Assembly (NCBI RefSeq): GCF_003576245.1
Contig: NZ_QWGA01000006.1
Coordinates: 1-64,000 of the forward strand
Source: Henriciella algicola
GTDB taxonomy: Bacteria > Pseudomonadota > Alphaproteobacteria > Caulobacterales > Hyphomonadaceae
DNA: 64,000 nucleotides
Direction of reading: 5' to 3'
Each line of letters starts with the position of its first letter. Position 1 is the stretch's first letter. This document shows positions 14,814-23,022 of this stretch, piece by piece. The position numbers and the translations under genes were made by a program. A model generated the notes under the pieces. That model searched no databases. It was given only the letters and a program-made list of their open reading frames with translations, and had not been told where the DNA came from.

Positions 14814-17540
14814 TCAGGAATCCGTCGCGAGAGGCCCTATTTTTTTGCAGCGAATGTCAGCAACTGCCCGGCGAACCTCACTGTAGCGATGCTCAAGCAC
14901 CTGGAATCCCGGACAATCTGCAGCCAGCGCCAGACGCTCTTTCAGCGCCCTTGAAAAGTCCGCGGACGACACTTCGCTGCCAACGGCGACACGCTGAACC
15001 TGTTGCAGCGATTGCAGGAGGCGGAAGGCATGGTCGAGCGACTGGGCCTCATCTTCTGACAGGAAACCATCATCGCGAAGCGTCTCGATGGCCTCGCCCG
15101 TATTGGCGCGGATGATGTCCGGATTGCGGCTGAGCAGCATGCCCTGCTGTAGGACGAATTCGAGATCGACGAGGCCGCCCTCGGTGAGTTTGATGTCCCA
15201 GTCCCCGCGCGGCGGCTTTTCACGCCAGAGGCGCTGGCGCATGTCGAGAATGTCGGCTTTGCGCTCTTCATCCGGCTTGCCATTGATGATGGCGTCGCAG
15301 GCGACCTCCTCCATCCGGCGCGCGAGCGCTTCATTCCCAGCGACGGTGCGAAGCCGGGTCAGCGCCATTAGCTCCCACGTCCAGGCGTCATTGTGCTGAT
15401 ACTTGTCGAAGGCAGAGAGCGAGACCGCCACGGGCCCTGCCCGCCCTGACGGGCGAAGGCGCATATCGGTCTCATAGAGATTGCCTTCTGCCGTTTCAGC
15501 AGAGATCGCCGTGATGAGGCGCTGCGCGAAACGGGTGAACCAGCCGCCAGCTTCGAGGGCACCCTCTTCGCTTGGCTCAAAGACGATGAGAAGGTCGAGG
15601 TCAGAACCCGCCGTCAGTTCCCGGCCGCCAAGCTTGCCGAGCGCCGCGACAACCCAGTGTCCGGGTTGTGGACCGTATTTGCGCGCTGTCTCAATCGCTG
15701 CGGCATCCGCCATGAGGCGCACACATGTGTCAGCGAGGTCACTCCAGGCGAGCGCGGCCTGCGAGGCCGGAAGGCGCGAATGGAGCAGCCTGTGGCCGAT
15801 CAGGAAGGCGCGCTCATTCTTCCAGCGGCGGACTTCGTCCATCCGGCTTTCGAAATCCATCGCCTTGTCGAAGGAGGGCGGAAATTCCGGCGCGTTCTGT
15901 GAGACAAGCGTCTCAAGCAGGACGGGCCTGCGCGCCAGCGTCTGTGACAGGCGCGGCGCAATGGCAAGCGTTGTGACGAGATCTTCCAGCAGCGCCTCTT
16001 CGGCGACAAGCATGGAGAGGGTCTGGATGCCGGCGCGAAGGCCTTCGAAGAACTGGGTGAAGCGCAGGAAGGCTGTGTCTGGCTCCCCCGTCCGGCTCAT
16101 ATTGAGGAGCAGGTCTGGCAAGAGGGCTGTGAGCAGCCCCCTGCCCCGTTCAGTGCGAGTCGCCGCCGTCTTGCCGCGGTGCCAGTTCTGGATGGTGGAG
16201 ATGACGCGTGACGGATCAGAAAAACCGAGCGAGGAGAGGGTCGCGACGGTGCCGGGGTCTTCATCGACGCCGGTGAATACGAGATTGCCTTCTGCGGCAG
16301 AGCGGGTCTTGCGCTCTTCTTCGGCAAAGAGGTTGCTGTAGTGACGCGAGACAATGGTCCGCGTGGCGAGCAGATCCTCGTCGAAGGCGGCAAGGTCATC
16401 ATAGCCGCAAAGGCGGGCGACCAGCGTGCGGCGTTCCTTGTCCTTTGGCATGCGGTGTGTCTGCTCATCCTGAAGCATCTGGATGCGGTGCTCTGCTGCC
16501 CGAAGGGCGATGTAGGCAGCTGACAGCTCTTCAGCGACAGGGGTTTCGACAGCCTTGGCCGCGACAAGCGCGTGCAGGCTGGAGAGCGTCTTGCGCCCAC
16601 GCAGGTATTCATCGCGCCCGCCGAGGATGATCTGCTGTGTCTGGACGAAGAACTCGATCTCGCGGATGCCGCCCGGCCCGAGCTTCACATCCGGCGCTTC
16701 ATCAGCAAGGGCAGCGCCTGCCTTGGAGTTGATCATGCGCTTGACCGCCTGAACGTCGGCGATGGCCCAATAGTCCATGTGACGGCGCCAGACGAATGGC
16801 GCGAGCGTTTCGAGAAACTCTTCGGCGCAGCCAATGTCGCCTGCCACGGCGCGCGCCTTGATCCAGACCATCCGCTCCCAGTTCTGGCCAACACTTTCAT
16901 AGTAGAGGCTCGCCATGCGCGTGGAGACAGCCGGCGGGGTCGATGACGGGTCTGGACGCAGGCGAAGATCGGTGCGGAAGACATAGCCGTCGCCGGTTTG
17001 GTCCTGCAGGATACGCATCGTCTTCTGGATGATGCGGTTCGCCTTGTCCTGCGCCTCGCCGCAGCCCTCATCGAAGACCTGAGCATCGAAGAAGGCGGCA
17101 ACGTCGATATCGGACGAATAGTTGAGCTCAAACGCGCCCATCTTGCCGAGGGCAAAGATGAAAAGGCCGTCGGGTTTCAGGCCCTTTGCGTTTAGCGCCG
17201 CCTTGAGGGCAGCTCTCAGGGCGGCGTCGGCAAATCCGGTCAGCTTCGCGGTGACGTCTTCCACTGACCATTCGCCGGCAAGGTCAGCGGCGGCGACGGC
17301 CATGTGATGGGCGAGTTTCGCCCGGCGGAGGATGGCCATCGTCTCATCAATGGTTCCTGCGTCGCCGGCGGCTTCGACCTGCGAGATTGCATGATCATGA
17401 AGCGCGCCCGCGCCTTCGCTTTTCAGAAGCTCCAGCGCCTCTGGCACGCGCCGGGCCAACCGGGCGAGGTATGGCGCAATTTCTGAACCGGTCTGGAAGG
17501 CATCGGCTGCGTTGGCCGCAATAGGATGGATATTCAACAT
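14814..17540 (-). CDS. glnE: Glutamine synthetase adenylyltransferase/deadenylylase GlnE
   Basis: 908 residues with two nucleotidyltransferase domains. The N-terminal adenylyl-removase half has NYSSDIDVAAFFDA and the block LGPGGIREIEFFVQTQQIILGG. The C-terminal adenylyl-transferase half has LTAGSDLDLLIVFEPSEEG, YETDMRLRPSG and EGGLVDLEFVLQ. The enzyme adds or removes AMP on glutamine synthetase to tune nitrogen assimilation, with PII proteins as input. The length is slightly below that of typical family members (about 940-1000). It starts 10 bases after the upstream histidine kinase stop, so it is probably in the degP/two-component transcript; the ribosome site is weak. Confidence 0.95.
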   Translation of the reverse strand: MLNIHPIAANAADAFQTGSEIAPYLARLARRVPEALELLKSEGAGALHDHAISQVEAAGDAGTIDETMAILRRAKLAHHMAVAAADLAGEWSVEDVTAKLTGFADAALRAALKAALNAKGLKPDGLFIFALGKMGAFELNYSSDIDVAAFFDAQVFDEGCGEAQDKANRIIQKTMRILQDQTGDGYVFRTDLRLRPDPSSTPPAVSTRMASLYYESVGQNWERMVWIKARAVAGDIGCAEEFLETLAPFVWRRHMDYWAIADVQAVKRMINSKAGAALADEAPDVKLGPGGIREIEFFVQTQQIILGGRDEYLRGRKTLSSLHALVAAKAVETPVAEELSAAYIALRAAEHRIQMLQDEQTHRMPKDKERRTLVARLCGYDDLAAFDEDLLATRTIVSRHYSNLFAEEERKTRSAAEGNLVFTGVDEDPGTVATLSSLGFSDPSRVISTIQNWHRGKTAATRTERGRGLLTALLPDLLLNMSRTGEPDTAFLRFTQFFEGLRAGIQTLSMLVAEEALLEDLVTTLAIAPRLSQTLARRPVLLETLVSQNAPEFPPSFDKAMDFESRMDEVRRWKNERAFLIGHRLLHSRLPASQAALAWSDLADTCVRLMADAAAIETARKYGPQPGHWVVAALGKLGGRELTAGSDLDLLIVFEPSEEGALEAGGWFTRFAQRLITAISAETAEGNLYETDMRLRPSGRAGPVAVSLSAFDKYQHNDAWTWELMALTRLRTVAGNEALARRMEEVACDAIINGKPDEERKADILDMRQRLWREKPPRGDWDIKLTEGGLVDLEFVLQQGMLLSRNPDIIRANTGEAIETLRDDGFLSEDEAQSLDHAFRLLQSLQQVQRVAVGSEVSSADFSRALKERLALAADCPGFQVLEHRYSEVRRAVADIRCKKIGPLATDS

Positions 17541-17550
17541 CCTGAGGGTT

Positions 17551-18954
17551 CTAGCGTTCGCGCGGCAGAGAAAAAACCGTTTTCAGACCAAAAGGCTCTG
17601 GTTCTTCGTGTGCCCAGAGAAGCTCGATCTCGCCCTTGTGCAGGTCAGCGACTGAATCCACCAGTGCCAGACCGAGGCCAGAGCCGCTTTGGGTCCGTGC
17701 CTCATCGAGGCGGAAGAAGCGTTCCTTGGCCCGCTCGCGCATATCCTCGGCGATGCCGGGGCCGGTATCGCTGACCTCTATGATGATCTCATCATTGGTC
17801 CGCATGGCCTTCAGGGAGATGCTGCCATTCTCTGGCGTGTACTTGATGGCATTGTCGAGAAGGTTGGAGATGGCCTGCGCCAGAAGCTCACGGTCGCCCA
17901 GCACGAAAAGGTTGTGGCCGATCTCGCTCTCGAATTTGAGGCCTGCGTCCTCGCAAGCTGGTTCATAGAGGTCAGCCAGTTCCAGCAGCATTTCGCGCAT
18001 ATCGAAACGGACCAGCCGACCTTCGGCGCCCGCATCGAGGCGTGAGAGGCGCAGGATCGCATTGAAGGTGGCGAGCACCCGGTCAACTTCCTCCACCGTG
18101 TGGGCGAGCGTGTCGCGCGCTGTCTCAGTGCTCATTTCGCCGAGCAGCGCCGTCTCCAGCCGGTTGCGAAGGCGCGACAGGGGGGAACGGAGGTCATGCG
18201 CGATGGAGTCGCCGGTATGGCGGCTGGACGCCATCAGGCGTTCCAGCTTTTCGAGCATAGTGTTGAGGTGGGTCGCGAGCCGGTCGAACTCGTCGCCCGA
18301 GCCCTGCACGGGGGCGCGAACATAGAGGTTGCCCGCAACAACAGCCTCAGTGGTGCGGGTCAGCTGTTCGGCGCGGCGGGCCGCATAACGCGAGATAAAG
18401 ATGCCGCCGATCAGCGCCAAAAGGACGCCAATCGGTGCGGCCGTCGTCACAGCCTGCGTAATGCGGCGGACGATGCGGCTGCGTTCGCCCGTCTCAATTG
18501 CAACCAGAAGAACGTGGCCGGTCGTCAGGCGAACAATGCGGCCTTCGGCCTCCGTCAGAGTAGGCTCTGCGCCGGGACGGGGGACTTCGATGGTCAAGCT
18601 TACATTGCCCCAGACGCCGACCGTATTTGGCGGCGTCACGGGCAAATTAGGAAAATCGCCGATGAGGCGTTCGCCTTGCGGCGTTTCAAGCTGGTATCGA
18701 AAAGGCGCGCCGGGGACGAGCGCACGCTCAATCAAGGACTGCTCTAGCCGCTCTATACCGAAGCCGTAGAAAGCAAGCTCCAGCGAGCTCATTTCGGCCT
18801 GCAAGCGTTGGTCGGCCTCTGCACGCAGAGAGCCGACCGTTGCTTGGAAAAGATAGGAAAGAAGAAGGAAGGAGAAGAGTCCAAAGAGGACTGAATAGAC
18901 CAGCGCAAGCCGGAACGTCGTCGTCCGGACAAATGCGAAGCGGCCTGAACTCAT
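17551..18954 (-). CDS. Sensor histidine kinase, envelope-type
   Basis: 467 residues. TM1 is at about 13-35 (LALVYSVLFGLFSFLLLSYL), followed by a periplasmic domain of about 130 residues and TM2 at about 170-192 (PIGVLLALIGGIFISRY). Then come a HAMP domain, the H-box SIAHDLRSPLSRLRNRLE (His about 250), the N-box NLLDNAIKYTPENG, G1 VSDTGPGIAEDM and G2 GSGLGLALV. All catalytic boxes are intact. It overlaps its response regulator gene by ATGA. With degP upstream in the same run, the pair probably senses periplasmic or envelope state, a CpxA-like role by context; the real signal is unknown. Confidence 0.93.
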   Translation of the reverse strand: MSSGRFAFVRTTTFRLALVYSVLFGLFSFLLLSYLFQATVGSLRAEADQRLQAEMSSLELAFYGFGIERLEQSLIERALVPGAPFRYQLETPQGERLIGDFPNLPVTPPNTVGVWGNVSLTIEVPRPGAEPTLTEAEGRIVRLTTGHVLLVAIETGERSRIVRRITQAVTTAAPIGVLLALIGGIFISRYAARRAEQLTRTTEAVVAGNLYVRAPVQGSGDEFDRLATHLNTMLEKLERLMASSRHTGDSIAHDLRSPLSRLRNRLETALLGEMSTETARDTLAHTVEEVDRVLATFNAILRLSRLDAGAEGRLVRFDMREMLLELADLYEPACEDAGLKFESEIGHNLFVLGDRELLAQAISNLLDNAIKYTPENGSISLKAMRTNDEIIIEVSDTGPGIAEDMRERAKERFFRLDEARTQSGSGLGLALVDSVADLHKGEIELLWAHEEPEPFGLKTVFSLPRER

Positions 18955-19625
18955 CCTTGCAGGCAGTAACCTGCGCCGCGAACGGTCTGCAGGAGCTGCT
19001 CGTCGAAATCCTTGTCAATCTTGGCGCGAAGGCGCGAGACGTGGACGTCGATCACATTGGTCTGGGGGTCGAAATGATAGTCCCAGACCTTTTCAAGAAG
19101 CATAGTGCGGGTCACGACCTGTCCGGCATGGCGCATCAGGAATTCCAGAAGACGGAATTCGCGCGGCTGCAGATCGATCTTCTGGCCGGCCCGCCAGACC
19201 TTGCGGGCGAGAAGGTCCATTTCAAGGTCAGCAACCTTGAGCTTGGTGACTGGCGGCTCTTCAGACGCTTGGCGACGGCCGAGCGCCTCGACACGGGCAG
19301 CAAGTTCCTGCGGCGCGAAAGGCTTGGCAAGATAGTCGTCAGCGCCTGCCTTCAGGCCTTCAACGCGATTGTCGACGTCCGAGAGCGCAGAGAGGAAGAG
19401 GGCCGGCGTCTGCCCGCCCCCATTCCGGTATTCCTCGACAAGCTTGAGCCCGTCCTTTTCAGGAAGCATCCGGTCCACGACCAGCGCATCGAACTCACCC
19501 TCGCGGGCCTGGATCAGGCCGTCTGCGCCGTTTTCGGCGATGGCGACCTCATGACCAGCCTCTGAGAGGACCTGGTTGATGAACTTCGCATGCTCGCGAT
19601 CATCTTCGATGACTAGAACCCGCAT
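18951..19625 (-). CDS. OmpR-family response regulator
   Basis: 224 residues. The receiver domain has acidic residues IEDDRE, phosphoacceptor Asp51 (LVVDRMLPEKDG), Ser/Thr switch FLSALS and Lys in LAKPFAPQEL. The C-terminal winged-helix DNA-binding domain includes LQPREFRLLEFLMRHAGQVV and TNVIDVHVSRLRAKID. AGGAG precedes the ATG. It is the partner of the overlapping histidine kinase and follows degP by 24 bases, so degP is both neighbour and likely target (inference). Confidence 0.95.
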   Translation of the reverse strand: MRVLVIEDDREHAKFINQVLSEAGHEVAIAENGADGLIQAREGEFDALVVDRMLPEKDGLKLVEEYRNGGGQTPALFLSALSDVDNRVEGLKAGADDYLAKPFAPQELAARVEALGRRQASEEPPVTKLKVADLEMDLLARKVWRAGQKIDLQPREFRLLEFLMRHAGQVVTRTMLLEKVWDYHFDPQTNVIDVHVSRLRAKIDKDFDEQLLQTVRGAGYCLQG

Positions 19626-19649
19626 GAACCGGATCTCCTGAATTTCGCG

Positions 19650-21185
19650 TCAGTCCGACGCTGCCTCGCTAATGTCGGCAGTAACGAACAGTGTCCGCTG
19701 ACCGTTCCGCACAGCGAGGAGTAGCTTGTCGCGGCCCTTCGCCTTCATGTCTGCGATGGCGTTTTCGAGGTCCGCAACGGAGCTAAGCGAGGTGCCTGCT
19801 GCGCTGAGGATCGCCATGCCGGCACGAAGGTCGTACTCGGCAAGCGGGCTGTCACTATCGACACCTGAGATCATCAGGCCAGCCTCGTCTGCGTTGAGGC
19901 CGAGCGTGCGGCGATCAGCATCCGTAAACGGACGAAGCGCCAGTCCAAGAGGACCATCCTTTGCCGCATCTGGCGCGGTTTTCTCAGTCGAGTTCGAATT
20001 GGACGATGCGATCTCGTTCGGGTTTTCCGGGCGCTCGCCGACCGTGACGTTGACCGTCTGCTGCTCGCCGCCGCGAAGGACGGTGAACGTATTGTCAGAG
20101 CCTGCAAGCAGGCCGCCGACCAGGCGGGTCACAGAGGTTGCGTCCGTGGTGTTCGTGCCATTGACCGACAGAATGATGTCACCGCGGCGCAGGCCGCCGG
20201 ACTGGGCCGGGCTGTCTGGATTGACGTCCGCGATGATAGCGCCGCGAGCCTCTTCGAGGCCCTGCGCATCCGCCATGTCTTCGGTGACGTCCTGAATGGT
20301 GACACCGAGCCAGCCGCGCGAGACGCGGCCATCCTGGATCAGCGCATTGGTCACGGTCACCGCCAGCTCTGCCGGGATGGCAAAACCGATGCCGACCGAA
20401 CCGCCGGTTGGTGAGAAGATTGCGGTGTTCACACCGACCACGCGGCCCTGAAGGTCAAAGGTTGGGCCGCCCGAGTTACCGCGGTTGATCGCTGCATCGA
20501 TCTGCAGGAAGTCGGTGTACGGGTTGTTGCCACCAAGCTCACGGCCATCAGCTGACAGGATGCCTGCCGTTGCCGTGCCGCCAAGACCGAACGGGTTGCC
20601 GAGGGCCACGACCCAGTCGCCGCGGCGAAGCTGCGTGTCGGTCTCGAATTCGACGAAGGGGAACGGGCCGCCTTCGGTGACGCGGATCACGGCGAGGTCG
20701 GTCTGCGTGTCCGTGCCAACCAGCTCAGCCGCAAGCTCACGCCCGTCTTCGAGGACGACTTCGATCTCGGTTGCGTCCTGAACGACGTGGTTATTGGTGA
20801 CGATGTAGCCCTCTTCAGAGATGAAGAAACCGGACCCGAGCGAGCGCGCCTCACGGGTTTGCGGCTCGTTCTCCATTTCCTCTTCACGCTCGCGCATATA
20901 GTCGTCAAAGCCCGGAAGGCCGCGGAAGCGTTCGAAGAACTCTTCCATATTACCCATGCCGCCGACTTCACGTTCGGAAACGACGTTCACGCTGACCACA
21001 GCGGGGCTTACCTTCTCGATGAGGTCTGCAAAACTCATCGGCGCGCCAGCGGGCGGCTCGATCGAAATCGGCTGCCTTGCGTCTGCCTGCTGATAGAGGG
21101 CCGGGGCGTAGACCAGAGCACCTGCGCCAGCAGCACCAAAGACAGCGGCGACAAGGGCCTGTTTCGACATAGAGATCGCTTTCAT
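19650..21185 (-). CDS. degP: Periplasmic serine protease DegP/HtrA (Do family)
   Basis: 511 residues from the ATG at 21185; a GTG 9 bases earlier is equally possible. A signal or anchor segment comes first (ALVAAVFGAAGAGALVYAPAL). The trypsin-like domain has the triad His (VTNNHVVQDA), Asp (TQTDLAVIRV) and Ser (NRGNSGGPTF). Two PDZ domains follow, including RGWLGVTIQDVTEDMAD and the C-terminal repeat DEAGLMISGVDSDSPLAEY. The family degrades or refolds misfolded envelope proteins. It heads a run with the response regulator, histidine kinase and glnE on the same strand. Confidence 0.95.
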   Translation of the reverse strand: MKAISMSKQALVAAVFGAAGAGALVYAPALYQQADARQPISIEPPAGAPMSFADLIEKVSPAVVSVNVVSEREVGGMGNMEEFFERFRGLPGFDDYMREREEEMENEPQTREARSLGSGFFISEEGYIVTNNHVVQDATEIEVVLEDGRELAAELVGTDTQTDLAVIRVTEGGPFPFVEFETDTQLRRGDWVVALGNPFGLGGTATAGILSADGRELGGNNPYTDFLQIDAAINRGNSGGPTFDLQGRVVGVNTAIFSPTGGSVGIGFAIPAELAVTVTNALIQDGRVSRGWLGVTIQDVTEDMADAQGLEEARGAIIADVNPDSPAQSGGLRRGDIILSVNGTNTTDATSVTRLVGGLLAGSDNTFTVLRGGEQQTVNVTVGERPENPNEIASSNSNSTEKTAPDAAKDGPLGLALRPFTDADRRTLGLNADEAGLMISGVDSDSPLAEYDLRAGMAILSAAGTSLSSVADLENAIADMKAKGRDKLLLAVRNGQRTLFVTADISEAASD

Positions 21186-21262
21186 ATTCCTCACATACTC
21201 CTCAGAATTTATTGACTCGAATATTGTGCCTATTCCTCAGCGTGTACCAGTCCACAGACTGA

Positions 21263-22534
21263 TTAAACATCGGTTAGACTTGAATTTTTCGGTTTCCCGG
21301 AAACCTTATTTGCTCGCGACTTTGCATCAATGGAGCTGCGCACCCTGCTGCCCGACTCGAGCGTCCTGTGTACCGGGCATCTGTCGGCGATCTCCAGCAG
21401 GCGTGCAAGCTGCTCGTCGTCAATGTCGCCCTCAACCGAAACCGTGCGTGTAAACGTGTCGATCTTGTCGGCTTCGCCGCAGTCCGTGCAGTCTTCGGCA
21501 TGTTCGCGCGTATGGCCGACGGCGACGCTGATATGGTCTACCGGCCAGCCCTTGCGGTCCGCATACATGCGCAGGGTGATCGAGGTGCAGCCACCCAGCG
21601 CCGCAGACAGCATCGAATAGGGGTCCGGGCCAGTATCGCTGCCGCCAAGCTTGCGGGGCTCGTCAATGATCTGGCGGAAACCTCCGCTCAGCACTTCGTT
21701 TTGATACGGGCCGGGGCCTTGGGTTTCGCGCACCAGCACACCGTCGCCTCTGAAATCTTCGCGCTCGTCTGCATCAGGCTGCACATAGCGTTCGGCCCAT
21801 CCAGCGATCACGCTGGCGGCAAAGTCGGTATCTTCGTCGAGGTCGAGGAAATGGGTGGCGTCATCAAGGCTGACAAAGCTCTTGGGGTGGCGCGCCTCCA
21901 TGAAGAGCGCGGTCGCATGATCGACGCTGACTTCTTCATCGCCCGGCGCGTGCAGGATGAGTATCGGCAAGCGAAGTCTGGAAATCGCCTGGCCGACCTG
22001 CGCTTTGCGCAAGTCATCAAGCAGCGCCTTGGTGATCGTGAAAGGCCGCCCGCCAAGCTTTACCTCGGCCGAGCCATCGGCTTCCGCGCGTTCACTGCCG
22101 TCACCGAACTGGCTGATGACGTGCGCTGCCTCTGCAGGCGCGGCGATCGTGACGAGCGCTTTCAGCGTCTCGATGCCCGAAGCAGCGACGATGGACGCCG
22201 TGCCGCCAAGCGAATGGCCCACCAGAAGGGACACTGGCCGCCCCTGCCCTGCCATCCAGGACGCTGCGGCGTGGATATCAGCGACATTGCTGGAGAAGTC
22301 GGTGTCGGCGAACTCGCCTTCGGACTCCCCTATTCCGGTAAAATCAAAGCGCAGGACGCCAATGCCGTGCTGAGCCAGCGCCCGCGATAGAGCGACCGCC
22401 GCACGAGACTGCTTGGAGCATGTGAAACAATGAGCGAAGATGGCCCAGCCGCCGAAACGGCCAATCGGGTGTTCAAGCCTGCCGGAAATCGTCTGGCCGA
22501 GACTGCCTTCGAAGCTCACCCTCTCGCTATACAT
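21263..22534 (-). CDS. Alpha/beta hydrolase fused to OsmC-like domain
   Basis: 423 residues. Residues 1-250 are an alpha/beta hydrolase: oxyanion region AIFAHCFTCSKQS, nucleophile elbow LLVGHSLGGTAS, acid LILHAPGDEEVS and His DDATHFLD. Residues about 270-405 are OsmC-like, with DPYSMLSAALGGCTSITLRM carrying the conserved Cys and DCGEADKIDTFTRTV/IADRCPVHRTLE carrying the second Cys of the peroxidatic pair. OsmC proteins reduce organic hydroperoxides. The fusion is a known architecture, and the hydrolase may release the peroxide or acyl substrate for the second domain (inference). The last 20 residues are a polar tail. GGGAGA precedes the ATG. Confidence 0.9.
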   Translation of the reverse strand: MYSERVSFEGSLGQTISGRLEHPIGRFGGWAIFAHCFTCSKQSRAAVALSRALAQHGIGVLRFDFTGIGESEGEFADTDFSSNVADIHAAASWMAGQGRPVSLLVGHSLGGTASIVAASGIETLKALVTIAAPAEAAHVISQFGDGSERAEADGSAEVKLGGRPFTITKALLDDLRKAQVGQAISRLRLPILILHAPGDEEVSVDHATALFMEARHPKSFVSLDDATHFLDLDEDTDFAASVIAGWAERYVQPDADEREDFRGDGVLVRETQGPGPYQNEVLSGGFRQIIDEPRKLGGSDTGPDPYSMLSAALGGCTSITLRMYADRKGWPVDHISVAVGHTREHAEDCTDCGEADKIDTFTRTVSVEGDIDDEQLARLLEIADRCPVHRTLESGSRVRSSIDAKSRANKVSGKPKNSSLTDV

Positions 22535-22614
22535 GCCGTCTCCCTCAACACCTTTGCGCCTTGAACGGAGATAGGCGCGGAGGGGAAGAGTTGCCAGCCG
22601 TCAGACCGAATGCC

Positions 22615-23022
22615 TCAGTTGCTATCTTCCGGAGCGACCGCTTCGACCCGCCCGGAACTGCGCCGGTTGCGGCTGATCGCGAAGGCAAGCGCGCCGCCCG
22701 CGAGAAGGAAGATAAATGGCGCGCCCCAGAGCAGGAAGCCGCCTAGCCCGCGTGATGGCGGGCGGAAAAGGACAAAGTCGCCATAGCGCTCTGCGAACCA
22801 GGTGCGGATTTCCTGATTGGTCTGACCTTCCGCGACCATCGCCCGGACACGCTCGCGCATATCGGCGGCGATGTCAGAACCTGAATTAGAGATCGGCTCA
22901 TTCTCACAGGCGACGCAGCGGATCTCTCGCATCAGATCCTGTGCGCGCGCCTCTTCCTGCGGGTCGGCAAGCGGGCCTTCAGCAGCAAAGAACAGGATCA
23001 GGGATGCGAGGATCGCTTTCAT
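22615..23022 (-). CDS. ccmH: Cytochrome c maturation protein CcmH (CycL)
   Basis: 135 residues with a signal sequence, then the thiol motif MREIRCVACENEPISNS, the DIAADMRERVRAMVAEGQTNQEI helices and a C-terminal membrane anchor (GFLLWGAPFIFLLAGGALAF). CcmH keeps apocytochrome thiols reduced for heme attachment. The usual family motif is LRCXXCQN; here it is RCVACEN, with Glu for Gln. It overlaps ccmF by ATGA and is the last gene of ccmE-ccmF-ccmH. It lacks the CcmI-like extension seen in enterobacterial CcmH; that function is probably the separate TPR gene at 25802-26395. Confidence 0.92.
   Translation of the reverse strand: MKAILASLILFFAAEGPLADPQEEARAQDLMREIRCVACENEPISNSGSDIAADMRERVRAMVAEGQTNQEIRTWFAERYGDFVLFRPPSRGLGGFLLWGAPFIFLLAGGALAFAISRNRRSSGRVEAVAPEDSN

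Noticed and set aside
14796-14840. ECF autoregulatory promoter before the EF-hand gene
   Set aside because: A CGTC-like -10 can be read, but no GGAAC-like -35 stands at a workable distance.
21368-22390. 340-codon plus-strand frame opposite the hydrolase-OsmC gene
   Set aside because: The minus-strand product has both catalytic sets; the plus frame has none.
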